Shown: positions 9,453-18,973, counted from the first letter of the stretch. The stretch is DNA of 64,000 nt from an uncultured Pseudomonadota bacterium (GCA_902826775.1 CADEHE010000005.1:186001-250000); one strand, 5' to 3'. Program-made: numbers and translations. Notes: generated from the sequence alone by a model not told the origin.

Positions 9453-10406
9453 ATGACCGTCAAGCGTGCCGCGCTCATCGCTATCGCAGTGGTGCTCTGG
9501 GCCTGCCTGCCATGGCTTGCGCCGCGCTACCTGATCGACTTGATGGTGTTCGCCGGTATTTACACCATTGCCGGATTGGGCGTCGCGTTCTTGCTGGGCC
9601 AATGCGGCATCGTCACGCTCGCGCAAAGTGTGTTTTATGGCATCGGTGCCTACAGCGTCGCTTACTTCTGCGCACAAAAAGGATTGCCGAGCCCGGTCGC
9701 AGTCATCGCCGGTGTTGCGCTAAGCGCCGTTATCGCGACGGCGGTCGGGTGGCCAGTGCTGCGTTTGTCCGGCTACTTCCTCGCGCTCGCGACATTGGCT
9801 TTGGCCATCATCGGCCACGTCTTGTTTCTTGAATGGGATTGGTTGACCGGCGGTACGCTGGGCATTGGCGGTATTCCCCATATCGATTTATTTGGTTTGG
9901 TGCTTAACTCGCCGCAGCGCTATTACTTGTTTGTATGGCCGATTGCCGTCGCGCTGCTTTGGTTGCATCACAATCTCGTGCACTCGCGCAATGGCTTGGC
10001 GCTAAGGGCGATGCGTGACGCACCTGAGGCGGCGCTCGTTCTGGCCGTGGATACCCACAAGCTGAAAGTGCAAATGTTCGTGCTAAGCGCGATGCTCGGT
10101 TCGCTGGCGGGCAGCCTGTTCGCGCACTACGTCACCTTCGTCAGCGTGGATAGTTTCGCCATCGACCGGGCCATCAGCTTTCTGCTGCTGGCGGTGCTGG
10201 GCGGCGTCTACACGGTATGGGGATGCGTGATCGGCGCGCTGTTCATCACCATCATGCCGCAGTGGTTGAGCAAGCTTGGCGATATCCACGCCTTCGTGTT
10301 TGCCGCCGCGCTGATTGCGACGGTCATCCTGCTGCCGGAAGGCTTCGGCGGCGCATTGCAGAAGTGGTGGCGCGCGCGCGCCACCGGCCGGCGCACGCAA
10401 TCATGA
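9453..10406 (+). CDS. livM: Branched-chain-amino-acid-type ABC permease LivM
   Basis: 317 residues from the ATG at 9453, two bases after the livH stop; a TTG further upstream in the same frame would overlap livH and adds no plausible sequence. About nine helices. Family hallmarks are LIDLMVFAGIYTIAGLGVAFLLGQCGIVTLAQSVFYGIGAY near the N-terminus and GGVYTVWGCVIGALFI near residue 260. Second channel subunit of the importer. The end overlaps the ATPase gene by ATGA. Confidence 0.9.
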   Translation: MTVKRAALIAIAVVLWACLPWLAPRYLIDLMVFAGIYTIAGLGVAFLLGQCGIVTLAQSVFYGIGAYSVAYFCAQKGLPSPVAVIAGVALSAVIATAVGWPVLRLSGYFLALATLALAIIGHVLFLEWDWLTGGTLGIGGIPHIDLFGLVLNSPQRYYLFVWPIAVALLWLHHNLVHSRNGLALRAMRDAPEAALVLAVDTHKLKVQMFVLSAMLGSLAGSLFAHYVTFVSVDSFAIDRAISFLLLAVLGGVYTVWGCVIGALFITIMPQWLSKLGDIHAFVFAAALIATVILLPEGFGGALQKWWRARATGRRTQS

Positions 10407-11170
10407 CGGCGAACCCTGCGGCCTTGCTCGACGTCGTCAACGTCTCTCACAATTTCGGCGGATTGCAGGTGCTGCACAGCGTCAATTTCGCTGTGGCGGA
10501 CGGCTCGATAACAGGGTTGATCGGGCCTAACGGTGCTGGCAAGAGCACGCTGTTCAATATAGTTTCGGGATTCCTCGTTCCGCGCGGTGGCGCGGTGCGC
10601 TATGCCGGGCGCGATGTCACGCGCGAGTCGGTGCCGGCACGCAGCCGCGCCGGCCTGGTGCGCACGTTTCAGACCCCGCGCGTGTTCGGTAATTTGACGG
10701 TGCTGGAGAATCTGATGACCGGCTTTTATCGGCACACCAACAGCGGTTTGCCGGGCGACATGCTGCGCTTGCGCGGATCGCGCGCCGATCTCGAGCGTAT
10801 GAATGTGGAAGCGGAAGCGGCCGCGGAGCGCTTTGGTCTGCAAGGGGCGCGTTTGCGTTTGGCCGGTAAGCTACCGGCGGGCATGCAGCGTCTGATCGAA
10901 CTGGCGCGCGCTTACGTGAGCCGTCCGCAATTGCTGCTGCTGGACGAGCCGTCATCCGGGCTAAACAGCAGTGAGATCGAGCAACTGCGCGCCGCGCTGC
11001 TGCGGCTCAACGCTGAAGGCATCAGCATCTTGCTGGTCTCGCACGACATGGAATTGGTTACCGTGGCGAGCCGCGTGCACGTGCTGTGTTTCGGCGCCAT
11101 CATCGCCTCGGGGACCATGCAGGAAATTAAGCAGGACGAGCGCGTGCGTCAAGCTTATCTTGGGGTGTAG
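10403..11170 (+). CDS. livG: Branched-chain-amino-acid-type ABC ATPase LivG
   Basis: 255 residues from the ATG at 10403, which overlaps the livM stop; the open frame further upstream lies inside livM. Walker A is GPNGAGKST (about residues 41-49) and Walker B LLLLDEPSSGLN, with the switch histidine in LLVSHDMELV. The signature motif is unusual: LPAGMQRLIELARAY stands where the family normally has L-S-x-G-Q-Q-R. The loss of the signature serine and glutamine could lower activity, with LivF carrying an intact signature (MSGGEQQ) in the second site. Works with LivF as a heterodimer. Confidence 0.88.
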   Translation: MTANPAALLDVVNVSHNFGGLQVLHSVNFAVADGSITGLIGPNGAGKSTLFNIVSGFLVPRGGAVRYAGRDVTRESVPARSRAGLVRTFQTPRVFGNLTVLENLMTGFYRHTNSGLPGDMLRLRGSRADLERMNVEAEAAAERFGLQGARLRLAGKLPAGMQRLIELARAYVSRPQLLLLDEPSSGLNSSEIEQLRAALLRLNAEGISILLVSHDMELVTVASRVHVLCFGAIIASGTMQEIKQDERVRQAYLGV

Positions 11171-11172
11171 CG

Positions 11173-11898
11173 ATGTTGCGCGTCGAACATCTCGAAGCGG
11201 GCTACGGCGATGTGCCGGTGCTCAAGGATATCAGCCTGAACGTGGCCGCGAGCGAAACCGTCGCCATCATTGGCCCCAACGGCGCGGGCAAGAGTACTTT
11301 GGTCGCGGCGCTGTGCGGTCTGGTGCAGCCGCGCGCTGGGCGTATCTTGCACCGCGAGGCCGAAGTCACGCGCATGCCCGCACACCAGCGGGCAAGGCGC
11401 GGCCTGGGTGTGGTGCTCGAAGGCCGTCATCTGTTCGGCGAATTGACATTGCGCCAGAACCTCACTTTGGCCGCGGCGCATGCGCGTGCGGATGCGGGTG
11501 CAAAGCCTAAAATTGAAGACGCCATCGCGGAAGTGCTCGAGCTGTTTCCGTTCATGCGCGAGCGCTTGAATGATGCGGTCGAGCTCATGAGCGGCGGTGA
11601 GCAACAGATGGTTGCGCTGGCGCGCGCGTTGCTGCTGCGGCCGGAAGTGCTGATGTTGGATGAACCGTCCACCGGACTGGCGCCGCTCGTGGTCAAACAA
11701 ATTATGTCGACTATCGGCGTGCTGCGCAGCCGCGGCATGAGCATCATTTTGGTGGAACAAAACGTCGCGCTGGCGGCCGAAGTCGCCGATCGCGCGTATG
11801 TGCTCTCCGTCGGGCGCGTGGTGCATGAAGTCGCCAAAGGCGAGTGGCCGCGCTTTTTGGCCGACGATAGTTTGGTGAAGGCGTATCTCGGCGGCTGA
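11173..11898 (+). CDS. livF: Branched-chain-amino-acid-type ABC ATPase LivF
   Basis: 241 residues. Walker A GPNGAGKST is at about residues 35-43, signature MSGGEQQMVALARALL, Walker B VLMLDEPSTGLAP, and the switch region ends SIILVEQNVALA, as is normal for LivF (Gln-Asn rather than His-Asp). Starts two bases after livG and completes the importer. The LysR gene follows 14 bases later on the same strand. Confidence 0.92.
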   Translation: MLRVEHLEAGYGDVPVLKDISLNVAASETVAIIGPNGAGKSTLVAALCGLVQPRAGRILHREAEVTRMPAHQRARRGLGVVLEGRHLFGELTLRQNLTLAAAHARADAGAKPKIEDAIAEVLELFPFMRERLNDAVELMSGGEQQMVALARALLLRPEVLMLDEPSTGLAPLVVKQIMSTIGVLRSRGMSIILVEQNVALAAEVADRAYVLSVGRVVHEVAKGEWPRFLADDSLVKAYLGG

Positions 11899-11912
11899 CC
11901 CGCGCTGCGGCC

Positions 11913-12827
11913 ATGCTCGATATTCGCAAACTCCGCTACTTCGTTGCCGTCTACGAATCCGGCAGCATCAGCAAGGCCGCCGAGCGTGAGCACATCGCCC
12001 AGCCCGCATTGACAGTTCATATTCAGCAGCTCGAGGAAGAGCTTAAAGTCAAATTGTTCGAGCGCTCTGCGCAAGGGGTCAGTCCGACGCCCGCGGCGAC
12101 AAACTTGTACGGCATGAGCTTGGATCTGCTCAAGCGGCTCGACACACTCGGTGCGCAGATGCAGCAATACAGCGGCGGCGTGGGCGGCGCCATCACGGCC
12201 GGCATCATGCCCTCGATCTGTCATGGACCGCTCGCGCCCATGCTCGCGCGCTACACGGACGCGTATCCGAATGTCGCCGTGCGCATCGTTGAAGCATTGA
12301 GCGGCACGCTGGCGGAATGGGTGCTCTCCGGCGCAGTCGATTTTGCGATCTGCAACCGGCCCGCCTCGACGCGAGGTTTGGATCTGCGCTTGCTATTGAG
12401 CGATCAGCTCATGCTGGTGTCTGGGCGAACGCGAGGCTTGATTCCGTTCGCGGCGCTGAGTTTGCGGGAAGTCGACAATTTGAAGTTAGTGCTGCCCTCG
12501 CATAACCACTTTTTGCGCCACACGCTCGAGCATCATGTTAATCGCGGCGATCTGCGTCCGGCGCAGACGCTGGAAATCGACGGGCAAGGCGCCACGCTGC
12601 AATTCGTCGCCCATTCCGATTGGTCGACGATTTTGCCGAGCATCGCCCTGGTGCGCGAATTGGAGTCGCAGCGTTTCACCATCAATCCGATCCGCGAACC
12701 GGGGTTGCGGACGGAGATTTATGAGCTGCGCTCATCGAGGCATGCTCTGAGCGCGGCGTCGACGCGCTTTGTCGCCATGCTGGAGGAGGATTTGCGCGCT
12801 GCTCCCGCCTTGCCGCAAAAGGATTAA
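11913..12827 (+). CDS. LysR-family transcriptional regulator
   Basis: 304 residues. The N-terminal winged helix-turn-helix is typical (LRYFVAVYESGSISKAAEREHIAQPALTVHIQQLEEEL). The rest forms the two-lobed ligand-binding domain, from about residue 90 to the end. Such proteins bind a small inducer and control nearby genes. Its place at the end of the Liv-type operon, 14 bases after livF, suggests that it controls uptake or use of the same substrate. Unusually for LysR proteins it is not divergent from its likely target. Confidence 0.9.
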   Translation: MLDIRKLRYFVAVYESGSISKAAEREHIAQPALTVHIQQLEEELKVKLFERSAQGVSPTPAATNLYGMSLDLLKRLDTLGAQMQQYSGGVGGAITAGIMPSICHGPLAPMLARYTDAYPNVAVRIVEALSGTLAEWVLSGAVDFAICNRPASTRGLDLRLLLSDQLMLVSGRTRGLIPFAALSLREVDNLKLVLPSHNHFLRHTLEHHVNRGDLRPAQTLEIDGQGATLQFVAHSDWSTILPSIALVRELESQRFTINPIREPGLRTEIYELRSSRHALSAASTRFVAMLEEDLRAAPALPQKD

Positions 12828-13119
12828 GGGCAAGCAGCATCAGTGAGCGCAGCGCAGTCGAGCCTGGCGGCTGTTTTGTTTTCGAACTTGCAGCCGACTT
12901 TGTTCTCCTTCGAGCGTTGTGTCCTTAGTGATAGACTTAAGGTGTGCCGCCTATATCTACTGGAGTAGTTCGTTCGCTGCCGAGCATCTGCGGCCGAACC
13001 CCCCGGGGCGTAAGTCGCCTCGCCAACCTAGATTTGCGGCTGACCTGAGCGCCGCTGATTTCGGTGCCGGTGTGGTGAATAGTGTCGATTTGCAAGTTAT
13101 CTTCAATAGGAGGTACAAC

Positions 13120-13815
13120 ATGCGCACCCTTTCTCCAGTAGCGACGCACTTCAAGTCTGTGCTTTTTGCCGTTGCCCTCGTCGGCATAACCGCGCCTGCG
13201 TATGGCGCCGCCGCGTACATGGAAGACTGGATCGGCTTTGGCAACTTGGGCGGCTGGTCTGGCGGCACGGCGGGTACCATCCTATCCAACCCGGGCGCGG
13301 GCGGAAACCCAGGAGGCTATCTTGTCGTTGACCGACCAAACGCAACTGCTGAACCGGGGACATCTGCCCCTGAGGCAACAGGGAATTTTTTAGGGACAAC
13401 ATGGACCGCGAGTCTCGATCTGCGCTTGCTTGATGACAGCACAATTGGTACGGCCGCGCTGCGTTTTCGCTATAACAGCCCTGCATTCAACGGGTGGCGC
13501 TTCTTGCTTGGCCCTGTGAGTTCCGATTGGCAAACGTTTACGATTAATTTCGACCCGAGTTGGAGCGATGCTCAAGCAATAGGCAATGGATGGGATACTG
13601 ATTTGCCGGGAGGGGCAGGTAGTGTTAGCTGGTCCCAGACGTTGTCAGATGTGTTTCGCACGAGCGTGCGTTTAGAGAACGGCATCAATCCGATCCATTT
13701 CGGTATCGACAATTTCAGCTTGATTCCCGACGCCACGGTGCCGTTGCCTGGCGCGGCGCCGTTGTTGATGTTCGGATCGCTGCTCTTGGTTGCATCGCGG
13801 CTGCGCCGGCAATAG
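13120..13815 (+). CDS. PEP-CTERM-type exported protein
   Basis: 231 residues from the ATG at 13120, chosen for the AGGAGG eight bases upstream and the signal peptide (cleavage near APAYGA-A, residue 29). The C-terminus has the sorting pattern VPLPGAAPLLMFGSLLLVASRLRRQ: a short proline motif, a membrane helix and an arginine-rich tail. The mature part (about residues 33-205) is rich in Gly, Trp and Asp and looks like a beta-sandwich, as in the 'laminin-like' extracellular domains of PEP-CTERM proteins (DLRLLDDSTIGTAALRFRY). Probably exported and processed by exosortase at the envelope. No function can be assigned. Confidence 0.75.
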   Translation: MRTLSPVATHFKSVLFAVALVGITAPAYGAAAYMEDWIGFGNLGGWSGGTAGTILSNPGAGGNPGGYLVVDRPNATAEPGTSAPEATGNFLGTTWTASLDLRLLDDSTIGTAALRFRYNSPAFNGWRFLLGPVSSDWQTFTINFDPSWSDAQAIGNGWDTDLPGGAGSVSWSQTLSDVFRTSVRLENGINPIHFGIDNFSLIPDATVPLPGAAPLLMFGSLLLVASRLRRQ

Positions 13816-14156
13816 TTATTGCGTGCTAAACGGGAAATTGAAGGGACTAGATCAAACGATTTGAGAGCCTAGGGCGCATTGTCCCACGCCAGAATGGCCA
13901 TACGTTACCGTGCCCATCGTTCAGAACGATGGCATAACCGCCGTGCCGTGCGTCGCGACTGTAACGAGGCGCTTGCTGGCGAAGATCGAGACGCTCACTG
14001 GCGGGCGGCGAGCAACGTGCCTACGCCTACGGCCGCGGCTGAGGGAAAGCGACAAGTTGCCGGTTTGAGGAAGAATAGGTGCTTCTCGGTGCCGTCGAGT
14101 TTGCCGGCAAACTTGCTGTTGTTCGAATCGTGTCTGTCCGGTGCGCTCGCTTTCCC
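13816..14156. other. Intergenic region without a recognisable gene
   Basis: 341 bases between two convergent genes. A perfect inverted repeat lies at 13914-13932 (CCATCGTT / AACGATGG, 3-base loop); it has no T-run in either direction. Short open frames exist on both strands but none has a ribosome binding site or protein-like composition that I trust. Confidence 0.5.
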
Positions 14157-15080
14157 TCATCGCTGCTGCAAGAAGTTAAGTGGCAACCCCGGGCAATGCC
14201 ATTGCATCGAGTACAAGCGTCCAAGCCCTGAAGAAGTGACGTACAGCGTGCGCAGATCGGCTCCGCCAAAACACACATTGGTAACCATGACATCGAACTC
14301 CGGCACTGGCACACGCGCCCGCAGCACGCCGTCCGGTGAGATCGCGGTGACGCAGCCGGTGCCGAGCGTGGCCACGACCACATTGCCTTCGGCGTCGAGC
14401 GCGAGCGAATCGAGGCGTTCGTAGCCGGTGAACTTGTAGAGCAAGCGCCCCGGCCAGAACGGATGCGGCCCAGGGCGCAGCTTGCCGGGAGTTTCGATGT
14501 CGAAAGCCCATAAGCGCGCACCGCTGGTGTCGGCCACATACAGTGTTTTCTCGTCCGCAGATAAACCGATGCCGTTCGGCGTGTCGATGGGGTGCACGAT
14601 TTCCGTGATCGAGCTGCCGTCGGCCTGCGCATAAAAGACTGAGCCGCGATCGATCGAGCGGCCGCGGCGCTTGCCGAGATCGGAGAAGTAAAAGCCGCCG
14701 TGCCGATCGAATACCAGATCGTTCGGGCCTTTCAGCGTTTCGCCGTTGCACGCGGTGTAGAGCGTCTGCACCGCGCCTGTTCTCAAATCCACGGCTTGAA
14801 TGCTGCCGCCCCGGTAGTCGGGCGCGAGGACATCGCCCGGACGGCGAAACGCACCGTGCTGCATCCAAGTGAAGCCGCCGTTGTTGCATACGTAAACACG
14901 CCCATCCGGGCCGATCGCGGCGCCGTTCGGGCCGCCGCCGCAATCGGCGACGACGCTGATTTTGCCGTCAGGGCTCACGCGGCTCAGCGTGCGCCGCTCG
15001 ATCTCGACCAAGAGAACGGAGCCGTCCGCCATCGCGATCGGTCCTTCAGGAAACTGCAAGCCGCGGCAAATCTCTTTCAT
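14157..15080 (-). CDS. SMP-30/gluconolactonase-family protein
   Basis: 307 residues from the ATG whose complement is at 15078-15080; the frame is open 69 codons further upstream, but homologous-looking sequence (ICRGLQFPEGPIAMADGSVLLVEI) starts only here. The fold is a six-bladed beta-propeller with the family's metal ligands likely in FPEGP (Glu), NGAAIGPDGRVYVCNN (Asn), LKGPNDLVFD (Asn) and NGIGLSADEKTLYVAD (Asp). Members hydrolyse sugar-acid lactones or related esters in the cytoplasm or periplasm. No signal peptide is seen. No neighbour points to a substrate, although a sugar-acid dehydratase lies at 61.8 kb. Confidence 0.85.
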   Translation of the reverse strand: MKEICRGLQFPEGPIAMADGSVLLVEIERRTLSRVSPDGKISVVADCGGGPNGAAIGPDGRVYVCNNGGFTWMQHGAFRRPGDVLAPDYRGGSIQAVDLRTGAVQTLYTACNGETLKGPNDLVFDRHGGFYFSDLGKRRGRSIDRGSVFYAQADGSSITEIVHPIDTPNGIGLSADEKTLYVADTSGARLWAFDIETPGKLRPGPHPFWPGRLLYKFTGYERLDSLALDAEGNVVVATLGTGCVTAISPDGVLRARVPVPEFDVMVTNVCFGGADLRTLYVTSSGLGRLYSMQWHCPGLPLNFLQQR

Positions 15081-15324
15081 GATGGTCTTTCGCGCCGGCC
15101 TGTGGGCGGGCGCGCTGAGTTGGCGATAGCTGCAGATGTTCCCACCAAAACGCCGCCAGAGGAAGCGGTTGCCCAGTGCAAGTAAGTGATTGGCGCCGAG
15201 CCGCGCGCCTAATGTTGCGTAGGTTGGATGCCAGCCAAGCTCCGACGAGCTTCGTTGGCTCGTGTGTGCCCCAATCCATAGGCTCACGAGCGCATGCTAG
15301 CAAACCTTCAGAAAGACTGGTTAA

Positions 15325-15930
15325 ATGCTGAGCATGAAACCGAGTTTTCGGACTGACACTCAGAGTTCGCGCTTGCTCGCCAGGCGAGCCGGGCTGGCGC
15401 TCGCCGGATTTGCATTGTGCGGCACTGCATTTGCCGGCTGCGACGGGTCTGCGGATCAGAGCTGCGAATCGCAGGCAAGCGCGCCGGCGACAGTGACTGC
15501 CGCGCTGCAGTCTCCGTTTGCGGCGCTGCAGGATTATTTGCAGCAGCGCGGCGCCGACCCGAACACTTTGACGATGGCAGGCATGGTCGATGTCATGCTG
15601 GACTGGTATCGCCGGGCGCCGATGGGCGCGCAAGGCGAGGATCAACTGGTGTTCAGGTATGGTGGCTGGTCGGAGGGCTGCGCTACCGCGTTTAAGCTCA
15701 GCCTATTGCGCCGCGTTGCTTCCGGCAGCGAGGGCGGCGAGCGCTTAGCGGGCATCACCATGATGTTCGAGCCGAGCGGCCAGCAGGAACTGGCGCCGTT
15801 TGACGTGCAAAGCGGCAATACCGCTTCGCTGGAAGCTTTTGTCGCCACCATCAAAGGCTCACCCGCTTATAAGCGGTTGGTCGAGGCCACGCCGATGGGC
15901 GTGATGGTCGAAGCAGGCGGGATGCGTTAG
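15325..15930 (+). CDS. Exported protein of unknown function
   Basis: 201 residues. A long twin-basic leader (SRLLARRAGLALAGFALCGTAFAGCDGS) ends near residue 38; the cysteine after FAG could make it a lipoprotein, but the spacing is also fine for signal peptidase I. The mature part has a conserved-looking YGGWSEGCATAFKLSLLRRV segment and no recognisable domain. Alone on its strand, divergent from the SMP-30-like gene. Start taken at the first ATG; an internal ATG at residue 4 is equally possible. Confidence 0.55.
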   Translation: MLSMKPSFRTDTQSSRLLARRAGLALAGFALCGTAFAGCDGSADQSCESQASAPATVTAALQSPFAALQDYLQQRGADPNTLTMAGMVDVMLDWYRRAPMGAQGEDQLVFRYGGWSEGCATAFKLSLLRRVASGSEGGERLAGITMMFEPSGQQELAPFDVQSGNTASLEAFVATIKGSPAYKRLVEATPMGVMVEAGGMR

Positions 15931-16059
15931 CACCTTTGGTATTGGGGCCACAAGCTGGCCTAACTTGCGACGATACCCGTCATAAGCAAACACTATTACT
16001 AATCGGTCGGTGTGCCGCCCTACACTCGGCGCTCTGTCCGATTACGTGAGGTTCCGCTC

Positions 16060-17289
16060 ATGCCACGTCCAAAAGTCATATTGCAGTTGTACCCGATGAT
16101 CCCCGCCGCGAACGAGGACGACCGCAAGCGGCAGCGCCCGTTGGGGCGCCGGCGCGATCTTTACCATAAAGCGCTGCACGACTGGCTCGACATCATCCGC
16201 GCCGCGGAAGAACTCGGCGTCTGGGGCGCGAGCACCATCGAGCACCATTTGCATTCGGAAGGCTACGAGGTAGGTCCCAATCCCGGCATCCTCAATGCTT
16301 GGTGGGCAGGCCAGTTCAAAAAGATCAACGTCGGCGCGCTCGGTTATGTGATGGCGACGCAAGATCCGATTCGCATTGCGGAAGAAACTGCGATTCTCGA
16401 TCACATCACGCAAGGGCGCTACTTTGTCGGCTTCGCGCGCGGCTACCAATCGCGCTGGACCAACACGCTGGGGCAATTCACCGAAGCGCGCGCTACCCTT
16501 TCCGATGGCAGCAGCGACGACGAGCGTAACCGCGAAATCTTCGAGGAGCGCGTCGGCATGGTGTTGAAGTGCTGGCAAGAAGATTCGGTGCAGTTGAACG
16601 GCAAGTTTTATCAAGCGCCGTATCCGCTCGACACCGGCATCGTCGGCTACCCCGCCAACAAGATCGCGCAAAGCGCGGGCGGCGAGGGCGAAGTCGATGC
16701 CAGCGGCGCGCTGCGCAAGTTTAGCGTCGTGCCGTCCCCGTATCAGCGTCCGCATCCGCCGGTTTTTGTGGCGGTGGCGCGTAGTGAGCCTTCGGTGCGC
16801 TATTGCGCGCGCAACGGCTTCGCGGTGGTGCATTTCTCCAAGGGCGACGGCGTGGCGAAGTACGCGCAGATCTACGTCGACGAAGCCGCCAAGCACGGCC
16901 GCCAATTCCAGTTCGGCCAAAAGCAGAATATTTGCCGCTGGCCGCACATTGCCAAGAGCACGGAAGACTATCACCGCAAATTGACCGAGTACGATCTCGA
17001 CATCTACAAGAATTTCTATTCGCCGTTCTTCCCGCAGTTGCCCGCGAACGTCGATTGGATCCAGAATATGCAGGATTCCGGACTGTTCCTGGGCGGCACG
17101 CTCGAGCAAGCGCGCACGCTGTTCCAGCAGGAATACGCCAAGGTGCCGAGCGAATACTTAACGCTCATTTGGCACTACGCGCAACAGCCCAAGGAAGAAG
17201 TGATTTGGGAATTGGAGCAGTTCATGCAGCACATCTGGCCGACGCTAGAGGCGGTGGAGCCTTCGCCCGCCGTGGCACGCGCGGCTTAG
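16060..17289 (+). CDS. Luciferase-like flavin-dependent monooxygenase
   Basis: 409 residues from the ATG at 16060; frame open upstream, but the protein pattern begins at MPRPKVILQLYPMI. This is the bacterial-luciferase (LLM) TIM-barrel fold: ELGVWGASTIEHHLHSEGY, VGALGYVMATQDPIRIAEETAILDHITQGRYFVGFARGYQ and RPHPPVFVAVARSEPSVRYCARNGF are family landmarks. It would use reduced FMN and oxygen to oxidise an organic substrate in the cytoplasm. The next gene codes for a flavin reductase, so the two form a typical two-component monooxygenase. The substrate is unknown. Confidence 0.88.
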   Translation: MPRPKVILQLYPMIPAANEDDRKRQRPLGRRRDLYHKALHDWLDIIRAAEELGVWGASTIEHHLHSEGYEVGPNPGILNAWWAGQFKKINVGALGYVMATQDPIRIAEETAILDHITQGRYFVGFARGYQSRWTNTLGQFTEARATLSDGSSDDERNREIFEERVGMVLKCWQEDSVQLNGKFYQAPYPLDTGIVGYPANKIAQSAGGEGEVDASGALRKFSVVPSPYQRPHPPVFVAVARSEPSVRYCARNGFAVVHFSKGDGVAKYAQIYVDEAAKHGRQFQFGQKQNICRWPHIAKSTEDYHRKLTEYDLDIYKNFYSPFFPQLPANVDWIQNMQDSGLFLGGTLEQARTLFQQEYAKVPSEYLTLIWHYAQQPKEEVIWELEQFMQHIWPTLEAVEPSPAVARAA

Positions 17290-17300
17290 CGTGATCAGCG

Positions 17301-17831
17301 TTGCGTAGCCCCCTTGTGAATGGCGCGGCCGCGCTGGCAGCAGGCGAGGCTGCGCCCATCGATCCGATTCAGTTGCGGCGCGCGCTGGGGAGTTTTGTCA
17401 CCGGCGTCACGGTCGTCACGACTTTGACGCCGAGCGGCGAACCGGTCGGCTTGACGGTCAATTCTTTTAACGCCGTGTCGCTGTCGCCGCCGCTGGTGCT
17501 GTGGAGTTTGGCGCTCAGCGCAGCGAGCTTCGAGGCGTTCGACCACGCATCGCATTTCGCCGTCAACGTGTTGGCGCAAGATCAGCGCGCATTGTCGGAA
17601 CGCTTCGCGCGCACCGGCGGCGACAAGTTCGGCGGTGTGGCCTGGCGCAAGGGCATAGGCGGGCTGCCGCTGCTGGAGGGCAGCGCGGCGCATTTTGCCT
17701 GCCGCACGGCGATGCGCTATCCGGGCGGTGATCACGTCATCCTCATTGGCGAAGTGCTCGCGCACGAGCATAGCGAGCGCGCCCCGCTCGTGTACGCGCG
17801 CGGGCGCTATGCGCAGATTGCGTTAGGGTGA
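17301..17831 (+). CDS. Flavin reductase (HpaC-like) partner of the monooxygenase
   Basis: 176 residues from the TTG at 17301; the GTG at 17316 is an equally good start, as no ATG fits. The pattern is that of FMN-binding split-barrel reductases: FVTGVTVVTTLTPSGEPVGLTVNSFNAVSLSPPLVLWSL, then FAVNVLAQDQRALSERFA and a conserved GDHVILIGEVLAHEH. It would reduce FMN with NAD(P)H and supply it to the LLM monooxygenase 11 bases upstream. Confidence 0.88.
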   Translation: MRSPLVNGAAALAAGEAAPIDPIQLRRALGSFVTGVTVVTTLTPSGEPVGLTVNSFNAVSLSPPLVLWSLALSAASFEAFDHASHFAVNVLAQDQRALSERFARTGGDKFGGVAWRKGIGGLPLLEGSAAHFACRTAMRYPGGDHVILIGEVLAHEHSERAPLVYARGRYAQIALG

Positions 17832-18358
17832 TTTGGTTTTTCCGTAACTCGGCTGGTCCGAAATAGCATGGTGCGGGGGCGGGGCAGGCAACTACATCAG
17901 CGGTTGCGCGTCTGATATCGATCCAAACCCGAAATTGCATGATGCACTGCCGCGGTCGGCAGTCCGCTGGTTGCCGGCGTGGAAATCAAGCACGGAATTC
18001 TTCGCATCCGCTCCGATTGCGGATTCGCTGCGTCGTGCGTCCCGCCAAAGCACAAGAGACCTTGCTCGAGCGCCTCGAGCTCAGTTTGCCATAGCGTTTG
18101 AAGGCGCCGCAACAGTCCAAATGTAGTGGCGACCTTGCAACGTAATCCTTAGTAATCCGTTGATATTGCACAACCGCCGAACTGGTGGAGATTGGGCTAA
18201 CCCATTCTTCTCGCTTCACAATCGCTCAAGAACCGCCCTCTGCGCAGAAGGAACTTCGGGCTAGCTCGACCTATGTCTTTAGTTGTATTGACGCCGCTGG
18301 CACCGCTTGAGAGGATGTAGGAGGCGTCCGGAAAACCCACCTCAACTCGGAGACACTA
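17832..18358. other. Intergenic region, nothing recognised
   Basis: 527 bases between the flavin reductase and an exported protein. Short frames on both strands lack ribosome binding sites and known motifs. The last 60 bases presumably hold the promoter of the following gene (GGAG at 18350-18353). Confidence 0.5.
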
Positions 18359-18973
18359 ATGAATACGCTGCGCATGACCATCGCTTTGCTCTCGGCCGCT
18401 ACTGCGGCGGCGATCACCGCACCCGCCGCGCAAGCTGCCTGCCAAATCATCAAGACACCCTGGGGATTGCAAGTGACCGACTGCAACCTCTCGGAGTTTT
18501 ACAAGAACCGTTACGACGTTCCGCTGGAGATCAGACCGAACCGACCGATATTGCGCATGCCTAACCTTACGGTTAGTGACGTGGACGGCACGCTCATCGC
18601 CAACAATGCGGTCAGCGTCAGCGTCGAAATTGAAAATACCGGCACGCTGAACGTTTCCTCTGCGTTCGAGGTCTCGGTCCTGGGTTCTGTGTCCAGTCCG
18701 ACCGGCGGCGTCGGCATACCATTTATACCGTTCCCCCCGACTTCTATCCCTGGGCTTCCCGCGGGAAGCACCGCTGCCCGCACGGTCGGTACCGTCCCAC
18801 TACCCAATCGTACTCAAGACTGGGATGTCTGCGCGATTGCGACCGTCGACCCAGCGCTAATGGGTGGTCCGGCTTGGGGCAATATTTTTGAAACGAACGA
18901 ACTGGACAACACTAAAGACCGCTGCTGCCGCGTTTACGGTCCGAAACCGGATACCAGCAGGCGTTCCTGCTGA
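18359..18973 (+). CDS. Exported protein with immunoglobulin-like (CARDB-type) domain
   Basis: 204 residues, with a clear signal peptide ending near residue 28 (AAQA-A). Six cysteines are spread through the mature part, two of them adjacent near the C-terminus (DRCCRVYG), consistent with disulfides in the periplasm or outside. The middle (PNLTVSDVDGTLIANNAVSVSVEIENTGTLNVSSAFEVSVLG) follows the pattern of CARDB-like adhesion beta-sandwiches. Function unknown. The stop sits directly against a REP-like palindrome. Confidence 0.65.
   Translation: MNTLRMTIALLSAATAAAITAPAAQAACQIIKTPWGLQVTDCNLSEFYKNRYDVPLEIRPNRPILRMPNLTVSDVDGTLIANNAVSVSVEIENTGTLNVSSAFEVSVLGSVSSPTGGVGIPFIPFPPTSIPGLPAGSTAARTVGTVPLPNRTQDWDVCAIATVDPALMGGPAWGNIFETNELDNTKDRCCRVYGPKPDTSRRSC

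Noticed and set aside
13879..14424. 181-codon open frame on the plus strand
   Set aside because: It overlaps the SMP-30-like gene on the other strand, has no ribosome site and its composition is low-complexity; it is a shadow frame.
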